Source: Ectocarpus siliculosus (taxonomy: Eukaryota > Sar > Phaeophyceae > Ectocarpales > Ectocarpaceae). Taken from it: 64,000 nt of DNA. Where the stretch lies: NCBI GenBank assembly GCA_000310025.1, contig FN648111.1, positions 186,001 to 250,000 on the forward strand. Direction: 5' to 3'. The notes under the pieces were generated by a model, which saw only the letters and a program-made list of their open reading frames with translations, had not been told where the DNA came from and searched no databases. Below, in pieces: positions 42,018 to 52,345 of this stretch. Position 1 is the first letter of the stretch. Every line of letters starts with the position of its first letter. The translations under genes were made by a program, and so were the position numbers.

Positions 42018-43010
42018 CTGGTGTTTATTTTGTAACAGTCGAATTAGAATTTGGCTTCATTTTCAGTCGGAAACCCAGGGTCACGGTGTTTGGATTTATT
42101 ATTGTAGTCTATAGGTGGGGATGTCATTCCGTGATCGAGTCCACGCAGGGGCTGTAGCAAAGTCGGGTAACGTGTGAGAGCTACAGAGCGCGTGAAGCAA
42201 CGGAAGGACAGCAGCAGCCGCCTAACGCAGTAGCGGTGGCAGTTTAGAAAATGGACGGGACGGGACGCGGCGCAAGCATTGGGGAAGCGACCAGCGCGCG
42301 CTCGGGACCCTCCATATAAGGTGTGTAATCGGGTCCGTGTTCAACATCCATCGTGTCTGCCGTGTTCCTTCCCGCGTCCCGCTACTCTTGTGACCTCACC
42401 GCTGCGTGCATTAGCACGGGGGGGGGAGGGTGCAGTAAGATAAGCGGCGTACCGCAGTCTCTCTCGCCACGCCGTTCAGATAGGTACCCTCCCACACATG
42501 GGATGTGGTTCATCCCAACCGAGATGTACTATCGCTGGAAAAATATTTCATCGGAGAAAACGCGCTGCTGTACGTGCCACGATAGCAGCCATCGTACTGC
42601 ACGGGGTGGGGAAACCTTGCGGCATCGGACATAACCGATCGACCCGCGGCAGTGGGGCACGTGGCGTGTGCTGTCAAGAGTATGCACATGGTTCCGGTGC
42701 CTTGTTCTTTGTTTCCCGCGGCTCACTCGGGACTACTTGCCCGTACCTGGTCTGTGCCGCGCACAGACGGGTAATGTAGCCGAATGCATCGACGATAATA
42801 TGCTCACGTAAGCTATCGTCTCCACTGATGGCATTGACAAGTCCCACGGTATACAAAGCGGCCGCATGCGTAATTGGAAAGTGCATACAACAGCATTCAC
42901 GGGAACGGATGAACAGAAGCAGAAACCGTGTTGTTGGCGAGTGGAAGTTAACCGATCTCAACGCAATAAAAAAAATAAATAAAATAAAAACGAAGGTCGT
43001 ACACGTATCA
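42018..43010. other. No supportable gene; intergenic
   Basis: No domain or exon chain recognised. The sequence before the satellite array is mixed, with a G run (42419-42428) and an A-rich stretch (42965-42990). Confidence 0.5.
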
Positions 43011-44195
43011 GCACGGGACGCGCCAACGAGTGGAAACACCTGCGGTGGTGGCGAGTAGAGTTAACCGCATTGTGTTGCATGTGCGCTGTAAGACTCAGCA
43101 CGGGACGCGCCAACGAGTGGAAGCACCCGCGCTGTTGGCGAGTAGAGTTCACCAAATTCAAGGCATTGGAAGGAAAAAGACCACAAATAATGTATCAGTA
43201 CGGGACGCGCCAATGAGTGGAAGCACCCGTGCTGCATATGTGATGTCAGCCTCAGCACGGGACGCACCAATGAGTGGAAGCACTCGTGCTGTTGGCGAGT
43301 AGAGTTAATCGATCTCACCGAAAAAAACAAAACAAAAGCCGTACACGTATCAGCACGGGACGCGCCAATGAGTGGAAGCACCCGTGCTGTTGGCGGGTAG
43401 AGTTAACCGGATTGTGTTTCATGTGTGCTGTCAGCCTTAGCACGGGACGCGCCAATGAATGGAAACAACAGTGCTACATGTGTGCTGTCAGCCTCAGCAC
43501 GGGACGCGCCAACGAGTGGAAGCACCCGCGCTGTTGGCGAGTAGAGTTAACCGGATTGTGTTTCATGTGTGCTGTCAGCCTTAGCACGGGACGCGCCAAC
43601 GGGTGGAAGCACCCGCGCTGTTGGCGAGTAGAGTTCACCGAATTCAACGCATCGGAAGGAAAAAGACCACAAATAATGTATCAGTACGGGACGCGCCAAT
43701 GAGTGGAAGCACCCGTGCTGCATATGTGATGTCAGCCTCAGCACGGGACGCGCCAATGAGTGGAAGCACTCGTGCTGTTGGCGAGTAGAGTTAATCGATC
43801 TCACCGGAAAAAATAGCCGTACACGTATCAGCACGGGACGCGCCAATGAGTGGAAGCATCCGGGCTGCATATGTGTTGTCAGTTTCAGCAACGGACGCGC
43901 CAATGAGTGGAAGCACCCGCGCTGTTGGCAAGCGGAGTTCACCGTATCCAACGCATCGATAAAAACAGCAAACACGTATCAGCACGGGACGCGCCAATGA
44001 GCGGAAGCACCCGTGTCGCTGCGAACTGGGGTTCCCCGAATCCAAGGTTAAAAAAAAAAAAAAATCCACCGTTAATGCTCTGAAGAGCAAAAAAAAAAAA
44101 AGCACGTCCAAAGTATGTCATCTGCGCACTCTCCATATTGTGAAGTCGCCTGGGCGTCAGCACGGGACGCGCCAATGAGTGAAGCACGCGTGCGG
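43011..44195. repeat. Satellite-like array of hairpin-forming 39-nt repeats
   Basis: Fourteen copies of a unit of the type CAGCACGGGACGCGCCAATG followed by AGTGGAAGCACCCGTGCTG, near 43013, 43096, 43195, 43250, 43348, 43436, 43492, 43579, 43678, 43735, 43825, 43883, 43976 and 44155. In the best copies CAGCACGGG and CCCGTGCTG form a 9-bp stem around a 21-nt loop; other copies have single changes, several leaving G-T or A-C pairs. Spacing alternates at about 55-58 and 82-99 nt and the spacers repeat too, giving a higher-order period of about 482 bp. The last copy is separated by a longer, A-rich gap. No open frame explains it. Confidence 0.9.
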
Positions 44196-44578
44196 TAGGC
44201 GTCTGGCATTACCGTATTGGATAAAGAGTAGAGGCGGATACTAACCCTTGCGTGACTGGGTTAATTTGATTTTTTTGTTTTCATTTTCCCCACAACTGGC
44301 TCTCTGCCGTCAAAGATCTTCCAAGCATGCGTGTACACCCATAAATCACGGCGGCAAGGATGGTGCAGCAGTGGGTCCATGTGTGGGGCCCATAGGGATG
44401 GGGACGCGGTATATGTAACAAGGTGACGAACAGGAGTACAGTAGTACTACTGCTGTACAGCAGTAGCAGTTTTGCGGAAATAGTTAGACTGTACAGCAGC
44501 AGTAGTTCCTGAGCAGGTGCGCATGCCTGTCTCCGACAGCAACCGTCCGCACACAGGATGTACCTGTGCAAGCAATAC

Positions 44579-44638
44579 CTGTTGGCACATCTTTTCCACC
44601 TCATCCTTGGACAGAGCATTGGGCAAGCGCATATACAT
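44579..44638 (-). CDS. Possible first exon of an unidentified gene
   Basis: ATG at 44638 followed by 20 codons (YMRLPNALSKDEVEKMCQQ) to a GTATTG donor at 44578. The sequence is helical and charged, and the upstream segment (CGCCGCTAGC) is a plausible leader. Downstream exons would lie toward the satellite array and were not found. Weak evidence. Confidence 0.25.
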
Positions 44639-45359
44639 GCTAGCGGCGCTAGATGCGAAGACGCGGACGGAAGACCGCCTCACAGAAGCGCCAGATCGAC
44701 GGAAAAAAAAAAACGGCCCGCTCACCAGAGAATCGAGAGCATCACCCGCTATCGCACAAAATGCATAAAAATCGTGATAAATTTTACTACTCTGTACTAC
44801 AAATAGAGAGCTGTGATCGTCAGGAGGTAGCAGATATTCGACCAATCAGATCTCGATTTTGATTCGATTTGTTTTTCGATTTTGATTTCGGCACTTCGTT
44901 AACACACGCCCTTAGCGGCTGGAAAATAAGTAAATCGAGAAAGGCTGGGATATCGTACGCCACCTTGGCGCCGAACGCTATAGAGGGCTCAGTTTTTATC
45001 CAGCTGGAGCAAACTTGCGCTTAAACGATCGGCATGGTCCATGACAAAAAAAAAAAAAAGGCATTCCCCGATATTGTTGGCAAGATATGAATTTTTAAGC
45101 CAGGTGGTCGTTAACACTCGGGCGGCCTTTAATACCCGCCTCTACTCAACACCTCCAAAACACGTGCCGAGGAATATTCGGGATTGTCGAGATACGGGAC
45201 TCCCATTGACCGTAGCGTAAGCAGCAACAATCACTCCACTCAATCTACAGGCGTCGAGAACAAACCAACGCAAGCTCGCGATATAACAACGCGTCGTTCT
45301 GGGCCCGACGCAGAGCCTCGTCAGATATTTCCGCCGAAGATAGGAACTTGTAGAGCACT
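44639..45359. other. No supportable gene
   Basis: AT-rich spacer with homopolymer A runs (45046-45058) between a possible minus-strand exon and the GC-rich tyrosine-recombinase element. Nothing else seen. Confidence 0.5.
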
Positions 45360-45493
45360 CTAACTGCAGATCCAGGGGCGCGATCGACCACGCTCACGAT
45401 GAAGAGGAAAACAAGTGTTCCCGCAACGCCGCCCTGACGTTCGCCCGCCGCCTGCCGCCGGTTCGCTGCTTATACGAGTCCAACCGCGACCAG

Positions 45494-46264
45494 ATGCCGA
45501 CACGGGCCTCCACGCGGAGCGGCGGGGCTGCGGCCGGGCAAGCAGGGCGAGGTCGGGCGGCGACACCCTCGACACCACGCACGAGGTCTACCACGCGATC
45601 GGTGGCGAGCTCGACGGCTCGCCCCTCGACGCGGAGCGGGTCATGTACTCCCGCGAGGCGTCGAGCGGTATCCTCGTCGCGAGGGACAGGGACAGGCACC
45701 CGCGGCGACCCCCCCGCTGACGAGACTGAGCTCGCTCCTCTCCGCGGGCTGGTGGACGGCCTGAGGGAGGAGCTGCAGCGGGAGCGCGACGAGGCTGGCG
45801 GCGATCGCCAGTAGCTTCAAGCATCGATCGACGACCTGATCGCCGCCCAAGCAGCAGGACCTGGCCTTTAGGGGGAGGTGCAACTGGTGGGCACAACCGC
45901 CCCACCACCGGCATCTCGGGCCCCCGCTGTACCCAGCGCCGAGGCTGCTAAGGCTGCGGCAAAGGATAGGGCGCGGATGCAGGGGGACATCCGCCGGTTA
46001 AAAGCGTGGCTCATCCTCGGACGGCCTCCGGCAGTTGCAAAACTGTCGGAGCCGAAGTGGCAATCCCTGCCTCGCAAAGGCGTTCTGGTGACAGAGAAAG
46101 TGGCGGCATCGCTCGACACGCCCTCAAACTTCCGGGTCGAAGACCGTGGTCGCAACGTTGGCCACGGCAACGGGGGAGGGGGTGCGGAGGAGAGGCGCGC
46201 CGCTGGCGAGGGCGGCGCGAGGCCCACAGCCGCTGATTTCTTCACCCACGGGAAAAACAAATAG
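45494..46264 (+). pseudogene. Upstream ORF of the recombinase element, broken
   Basis: One frame runs with two internal TAG codons (45812-45814 and about 45868-45870). It encodes a helical, coiled-coil-like stretch (LRGLVDGLREELQRERDEAG), a Pro/Ala-rich linker, RARMQGDIRRLKAWLILG, then KVAASLDTPSNFRVEDRG, ending FFTHGKNK. Sense-looking sequence just upstream in another frame (DTTHEVYHAIGGELDGSPL, about 45580-45715) suggests a further frame change near 45710. The family is not recognised; by position it may be a DNA-binding or Gag-like partner of the recombinase. Confidence 0.45.
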
Positions 46265-47471
46265 AAGTGCGGGCTCTCCCGCGTGGCGGGGGGGGCCTAC
46301 CTCGGTTGGCAGCGCGCATGCGGCCAAATCAAACGGCAGCACGCCGGTCTACACGAGGTTGGCCCAGGGCAATCAGCAGGTTCAGGACCTGGGACAGGCA
46401 GGACAGGACTCTGTTACCGACGTCTTGGCATCCAGCTCGTCGAGCACTCAGTTGTCTAGAAGGACTTGCACGCCAGGCTTCAACTCTTGGTGCACGTTTC
46501 GGAGGCTGACGGAGAAGCCCAAGTTTCTAGGGCAACGTGCCAGGGGCCTTCATGTGTGGGAGTTGATAGACTTCGTAGCCTGGTGTTTCGAGTCTGAGGG
46601 TAACCTAGCGAGTACAATATCCGGAAAACTCACGGCTGTGCAACATTTTCATACTTGTAGGCTGGAAGCTTCGGTCGAGCTAGACTTGTCATCTCCGATG
46701 TTGAAATGTGCGCTAAGGGGGATGGCGAGGAACCACGTGGCTATGGGGACGGTACGCCGTGTGCGCCTGCCTGTGTTATGGCGTATGCCGCTGGACGGGG
46801 AAAGCGCAAGGCAGAACTGGGGGGAAGGAGGCAGAGTGATGTGGCTGTGTCTGTGCCTGTCCTATCTCTTCATCACACGGTCTGATGAGGTGTTCGCGAA
46901 TGATGCGGGCAGGGTGCATGAGGCACACCGTCTTACGAGGGTGGACAAATCATTGTTTGCCGACGGGACGCAACAGAACTTTAGTCACTGTCGTAGAGCA
47001 GACCGTGTCGAAATAAGGTTTAGAGGGCACAAGGCCGATCAAGAGCAGAAAGGCAACATACGGGTTCGTACGCGAGACGAAGTCACCGGACCGCAGTCAG
47101 GTGTGAGAGCACGCGGCGGCGCGGTGGCTCTTGTGGTGGAGCTATTGTCGTGTCATGCGACGTTGCCTGACTCCGCTCCGTTGGCTCCGTACCGTAGTGG
47201 AAGAGCAGTGAGAGTAGTAAAGTATAGTGCTGCCCTCCGTGCAGTAAGAGAAGTGGTAGCGAAGTCGGGGCGTAACCCCCAGGAGTACGCGTTGCACTCG
47301 TTGCGAATTGGAGACGCGACGGCTCTTGCATCGGGCGGAGACATCGCAGAACGAGTGATTCAGAGAGAAGGGAAGTGGAGGTCGAATGCCTACAAGCCGT
47401 ATGCGCGAAACAATGTAGAGGATTCGCGGCGAGTGTCACGGAACTTGCAGACGGCAGCAGGATTGTATTGA
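46146..47471 (+). CDS. Tyrosine recombinase (phage-integrase fold)
   Basis: DNA-cutting and -joining enzyme that would mobilise this element. The N-terminal part up to about residue 105 is disordered. A core-binding helical region follows (GFNSWCTFRRLTEKPKF, LIDFVAWCFESEGNLAS). The catalytic domain shows box I Arg in LFITRSDEVF, a candidate Lys in RFRGHKADQ, H-x-x-R in ALHSLRIGDATALASGG, Trp in REGKWRSNAY and nucleophile Tyr in YKPYARNN, so the full R-K-HxxR-W-Y set is present. The frame is open from 46146 but lacks an early ATG and overlaps the previous ORF to 46264, so translation probably starts by frameshift, splicing or a lost start. HSLRIG...GKWRS.AYKPY resembles DIRS and Crypton recombinases. 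Confidence 0.8.
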   Translation: MVATLATATGEGVRRRGAPLARAARGPQPLISSPTGKTNRSAGSPAWRGGPTSVGSAHAAKSNGSTPVYTRLAQGNQQVQDLGQAGQDSVTDVLASSSSSTQLSRRTCTPGFNSWCTFRRLTEKPKFLGQRARGLHVWELIDFVAWCFESEGNLASTISGKLTAVQHFHTCRLEASVELDLSSPMLKCALRGMARNHVAMGTVRRVRLPVLWRMPLDGESARQNWGEGGRVMWLCLCLSYLFITRSDEVFANDAGRVHEAHRLTRVDKSLFADGTQQNFSHCRRADRVEIRFRGHKADQEQKGNIRVRTRDEVTGPQSGVRARGGAVALVVELLSCHATLPDSAPLAPYRSGRAVRVVKYSAALRAVREVVAKSGRNPQEYALHSLRIGDATALASGGDIAERVIQREGKWRSNAYKPYARNNVEDSRRVSRNLQTAAGLY

Positions 47472-48948
47472 GACAGCCGGGGGAGGGGACCGTATGGGGA
47501 ACGCATAGTTGAGTTATTCGGTAGTCGTCCAGAAACTGACCTCGATGTGGGTGTTGTAGAATGGTGTGTACCATTTGAGGACTTGGTCAGTTTTGGGACT
47601 CCTGCGGTTGCAGTCGTAGTCCCCCGGCTAGTATTTATGGGGAGAGAGATGGATTTGTAACAGTTGACGCCGGCCTTCGCAGCTAACGCGGCCGGAGAGA
47701 CGATGAGCGTTTCGTGCGTCTCTCTCCCCAACACGTAGCCTAGAAACCGAAGAAATAATGAAGCAATTCGAAAGAAAACAAAATAAAGGGTTCACTCACC
47801 AACTGCATCGAGAAGAAGGAAAGAATGGACGGTGCCAGCGAGGGGGTCTATAGATCATGGATAGCAACAAGGTACTACGCATCACAAAGCGAACACTACC
47901 ATCAACTACGCGAAGAAATGAGGGAGGGCGGGGCGCTACGGGCGGCGCGGAGAGTCACACATCACCGGCGAAATGTCCAGCACCATGCCTCCTGAACAAA
48001 TAGGGCGATCGCATACAATATTCGACAAATATTTAGGATATTCCATGAACATCGAACGGGTTACTGCCTCCTAACCCCGTGTGCATCCCCGATGGTGCAC
48101 CGCAATCACCGCATCCTCCTAATCCCTTCGTCCACAAGTTCAGAGCTCTTTTAGCCTTTCTCTGGTTCCAAGCTATGCAACCACACTCTCATCTCTTCCA
48201 ATCCTGTTGAAAATCGAAGGCGTCGGCGTTGTAGTTCAAGAGCAGTTCCCTGGTGGTTTTGCTGGTGTTAGATTGCTTGGTGTGTTCTTTTCAGAGAACG
48301 TCAGATCTGCTGAAAAGAGGTCCTGACTATAAACAAGGTCATAGGCTGATGACGCAGGTCAGAAGTCTATCTGTTCAAGTGACCTGCGCTACGGCGGTAG
48401 CAGCAGTGAGCAAGAAGGAAACAGAAGCGTGTGCCACACCTTGTTGACAGGTGTGCTGAGGTGCACTGTAGGCGTGAATCTACAACCAAATGGTACTTGG
48501 TTCAAAGAGAAAGGAGAAACCGATGTTGTACAAACTTGTTGTATTGTTGAGCTGGGCAGGAAACAGAGTGAGCTCCGGTGGGGGGCGTGCGCTCTGCCTG
48601 GTCAGCGTATTTGTCGATTACCGACGAAACCACGAAAACATTAGTACCGGTCCGGAACCGTTCCGGTAACGTTCTGGGAACCAAATAATACCGTTCTATA
48701 AGACCAAAAGCACTGCTCCGGAAACGGTCCGGGAACCTTTCTAATCTTACTTTGGATTTTTCCTGAGAACGTTCCTGAGAACCGCTCTCGGAAAATATGC
48801 CCGATCTAGGAAAAAATCTACGAACCGTTACGGAATCTACCGCATCCGTCAGTGGGATCGTTCTATAGACTATACCTTTCCCGAAATATCGTTCTTCAAG
48901 TTGAACTTACTTCCTGAATAGCTTATTATACCGCGTTTAGTGTGCGTT
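47472..48948. other. No supportable gene; spacer between two mobile elements
   Basis: No helicase, capsid or other recognisable coding segment was found, in particular no missing C-terminal half of the Helitron seen at 61.3-63.5 kb. The right part contains GGTCCGGAAC-type inverted repeats. Confidence 0.5.
48645..48850. repeat. Imperfect CCGGAACCGTTCCGG inverted-repeat cluster
   Basis: Many near-palindromic copies of the CCGGAACCGTTCCGG, GGTCCGGGAACC and GAGAACGTTCC type lie within about 200 bp immediately left of the retrotransposon LTR. It can form several alternative hairpins; no coding content. Confidence 0.6.
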
Positions 48949-49215
48949 TGTTGTGGGATTACACGCGTAGCGATCCCTGTAGACCCTGACGAAGACTCAC
49001 TTGTTTATTAATCTCTTGGAACAAGCAGTGCTTGCTGTTGCTTTGCTCTCGAAGGTAGACTGAGCACAGAGGGGGAGGACATGCTCCCTCTAAAAGGGGC
49101 CACAAAGGTCCTGTCCCCTGTTTTATCCTTCCATCGGGAGTTACATCTCCCGCACTTTCCTCTGGGAATTACTCCGCAATACCGTTGGCACTGGCTACAT
49201 TCAAATCCCATAACA
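48949..49215 (-). repeat. 3' LTR
   Basis: 267 bp, identical in length to the 5' LTR and differing from it at two positions. In transcription sense it has a TATA-like GGATAAAACAGG and an ATTAATAAACAAG polyadenylation signal. The adjoining polypurine tract is weak (AGGGTAGGCTAG). Confidence 0.95.
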
Positions 49216-49852
49216 CTAGCCTACCCTGGAGGTTCTCATACGCAGATACTTGAAACCTAGGGACTTGACAAATAATTGAAAATGAAAGGATCGAGGATGT
49301 GGAGCCCCAAAATACCAAGAATCACCCTCCCACACCTCTCACACGATGAGTCGCAAGACCATCGTTTGACCCAAGCAAAAAGAACGAAAGAGAAGGGAAA
49401 GACGGGGGCTAAGAATGAAACAGGGGGACAATAGACACGATCATAGAAAACGTCAACGCTACAAATACCATAACAGGTCGGAACCCAAAGAAAGGAAGAA
49501 AATGCTGGAAAAGCACCGTCGGAACGGCGAAAACCAACCGTATCGACAAAACGATACAAAACACGAAGCAGTCGGTGTCGCTCAACGACTAAAAGCGACG
49601 AAAATACTCACGGCTAGCCCGTATAAGCTAACTAATCACAAAGAAAACCTAATGACGCCATAGGGCGACGTACGCAAAAAGGTAAGAAACCAATCGTTTC
49701 GACAGCGAAAACCAGGGGGCCATGACCCAACATAAGGTCCGTCGAAATCAAACCGCCGCGGGGAGCCGAAAATAAAGCTCAACCACGCGAACGGCGAAAG
49801 AAGCAGAAAGGCAAAAAGGACTCGAAAGACAAGACGACGTACCAGGCGGAAA
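49216..49852 (-). other. 3' untranslated region of the retrotransposon
   Basis: Non-coding stretch between the end of the integrase frame and the 3' LTR; in transcription sense it is T/C-rich. Open frames here are compositional and match nothing I recognise. Confidence 0.5.
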
Positions 49853-52345
49853 CTAACCGACCGCCAGAATGACGGAGAAAAAGGGGTCGAAATACCAAAA
49901 CGAGGCGTCACACTGCGCTATCCAGAGGCAACAACAGCCTACACATACTTTCAAATGAGAGGACCGGACGAGATCAGGGGCGACCTCGAGTCCGCATCCC
50001 AACTGGGATAGAACACACACGTCACACAGGTAGATCCCAAAACACACACGGTTGCTAATCGGTGCGGGCCGGATCATTTGGCGGCGAATGCTCCGCCTCC
50101 ACGTTTCGTGACATGTCGACATTGCGAAGGCGCTACCGCTGTGAACTTGAAGGCACCACGAACCGCAGACGGCCGATCCGAGCGTAGAGTAACGAACAAC
50201 GGAGAGGGCGATCTTGACCGGTCCGGGGTCGCCGAGGAAACGTACAATGTAGTGGTCGGCCCGTTCAGTCGGTCCAGAAATCTTGCCCAGCCACCAGAGT
50301 CCATCTTGAGCCTTGTACCAGAAGAACGCACCCACAGGTAGAGGAGTATCGGCGAAACGACGGTCCCAAGTTGAGCGGGAGACAAAGGAGTAACCCGGAG
50401 GCAAATATCTCTCGCCCTTAGCACGCGCCAATTCGCGTGCGGCTGCGCCAATACGCATTGCACGGTAACGGCGATTCGTCTGACGGTGTTGATCGGGCGT
50501 ACCCGTCCAATACCGGAGAATTTGCGATCGAGAGTGCTGAAGGCCCATCTCACGCTCCCAAGAAGGGCGGAGAAGGCCCTTCCAATGTGTCTGATACAGA
50601 ACAGCGATAACACCACCACGACCGCGAACAGACTGGTGACCAGTAATTTGTTCTATCTCGAGGCGTTCAACCGAAGTCGAGACGTCATTTTCTGTAACAT
50701 GATACGGAGGAGATTTGGTCGTATAGTTGTTTAAAACGTACTGCGTGAGACCGGTCGGCAGAAACCGTGGCAGGTCCTCAGCGTCATGCGGATTAGCGCA
50801 TGGCTTGCAGCGTGCGACCGAAACACGACGTTTCGAGTCTTTGGCCGGCAGGTCCGACGGAAGATCCAAGTATAACAACTTGGCCGCGAGAGGACTGCCA
50901 TCCGGGGCTTTCGAACAGGGGCCTACAGCCAACACTTTAAACGGACCGGTCCAAAGCAATGACAACTTCGCTTTGAGGACGTTGTCGTCGGTGCCTGATC
51001 GAACACCGGAGCGAATGGTAGATTCGGTATTATAGATCCAAACCCAATCGCCGATGGTGTAAGTCGGAAGCTTGTGCAAAGCATCCGAGAGAGCGGGATT
51101 TCGACGCTCGATCCGAGAAATGGATAACTTGTGCTGCTCGCGTACTAGCTCGTAAGCACGACGTTGGCGATCAGCAGCGAGGTCGCAATATTGGAGATGG
51201 TCGCGATCCAAACTTTGATGACCACGAGCATGAGGATGCTCGATGACAATTATCGGAAGGCGAGGCAAACGGTTGATATGCACCTCATTAGGTGCTAAAC
51301 CGGTGGCCGCGCTAACAGAGTTATTATAGGAAAAATCTACATAAGGGAGATGGACATCCCAATCATCTTGCCGTTCGTTAACGACCATGGCAAGCATTTG
51401 TGCCATAGTATGGTTAACTCGCTCGACACCACCATTTCCATTAGGATGGTACGAACTGGTGGCCACTTTGCGAACTGCGAGACGTTTGTAAACGGCTTGT
51501 GACAGTTTCGAGCAAAATTGTGTGCCATTGTCTGATAAAAGACTCAAGGGGCAACCCCACAGAGGGATATACCGATTCACTAATATCTGCAGCCTTCAGC
51601 GGTAAACTCAGCAGCCGTAACGGCGTACATGTCAGCACGCCGACTAAACCGGTCGGTGAAGAGCAGAATGTAAGTGTTACCCCTAGGGGTGGGTCGGCAG
51701 TGGGCCGAAATAATCGACACTCACGGACACTCCAGGTCCGGATGGCAGTGGCAAGCTTAAAATGGGCCACCTGGCCGTTTGTCGGGAAGTTTTACGAGCT
51801 TGGCACTTGAGGCAATGGCGAATCCACCATTTGGTACAGACGCTCATGCCTACCCCCCAGTAGAAACGCTCTAACATAGACAGCGTACGAGCTGCACCAA
51901 GATGACAAGGCGCATTAGCGTGACAGATCTGCATGATCCATGGGCGCATCAACATGGGGACGTAAACTCTAATAGGTTCGTCGTTGAGGAGACGTGCCGC
52001 ACGCCCGCCATGGCGCGTGGAAGTGGCAGAAGCGGTTGTGGTGGGCTTCTTAACGAGAAGCACTACGTCATCGCCGTCAATGTGCAACCGGCCTTTATGT
52101 GCCAGTTCACGGATGTCCGAAAACGAAGGTCGACGGTGTGACGGAAGGTGGTCAAGAAAACCAGGCGGTAATTCGGGAGGTTGACCTAGAAGGATGTAGC
52201 GTATGGCGGCATCGCACACTGGTTCACCGCGTTGTTCTCGCCCCCAATCAGAAAAGAGAAAAACGCTCAACCGATTCGCGGAAATCGAGCTCCACGCCCG
52301 AAAGCACTGGGGTATCAACAGCCGGCGGAACGCGCACCGAACCAA
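49853..52345 (-). pseudogene. Integrase with chromodomain-like and Tudor-like C terminus (frameshifted)
   Basis: Inserts the cDNA copy into the genome. Zinc module: HANAPCHLGAARTL with HCLKCQARK (HHCC). Catalytic triad: Asp in VSVDYFGPLP, Asp in LLSDNGTQF, Glu in GGVERVNHTM. Two indels interrupt the core: an extra base after PLPT (about 51695) and a lost base near 51590; the frame is restored by the second. After the core come a chromodomain-like segment (EIEQITGHQSVRGRGG, THWKGLLRPSWEREMG) and a Tudor-like segment (GLWWLGKISGPTERADHY, VRFLGDPGPVKIALSVVRY), both likely chromatin readers guiding insertion. A further frame change near 52330 separates the zinc module from RNase H. Confidence 0.88.

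Larger units (their letters stand above)
45360..47471 (+). mobile_element. Tyrosine-recombinase (Crypton/DIRS-like) element
   Basis: A GC-rich island unlike its AT-rich flanks holds a degraded upstream ORF and a long tyrosine-recombinase ORF. No reverse transcriptase or RNase H was found between or beside them, so a Crypton-type DNA element is more likely than an intact DIRS/Ngaro retroelement, though a decayed DIRS remnant is possible. Boundaries are uncertain: I saw no terminal repeats or duplicated target site, and Cryptons usually lack both. Confidence 0.6.

Noticed and set aside
43011-44195. CRISPR-like repeat/spacer array
   Set aside because: Repeats are imperfect, spacers themselves recur with the repeats, spacing is irregular, no cas genes are near, and the surrounding genome is intron-rich eukaryotic DNA.
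48253-48644. Missing Helitron helicase left of the retrotransposon
   Set aside because: The open frames there are short, on the other strand, and show no Walker or helicase motifs.
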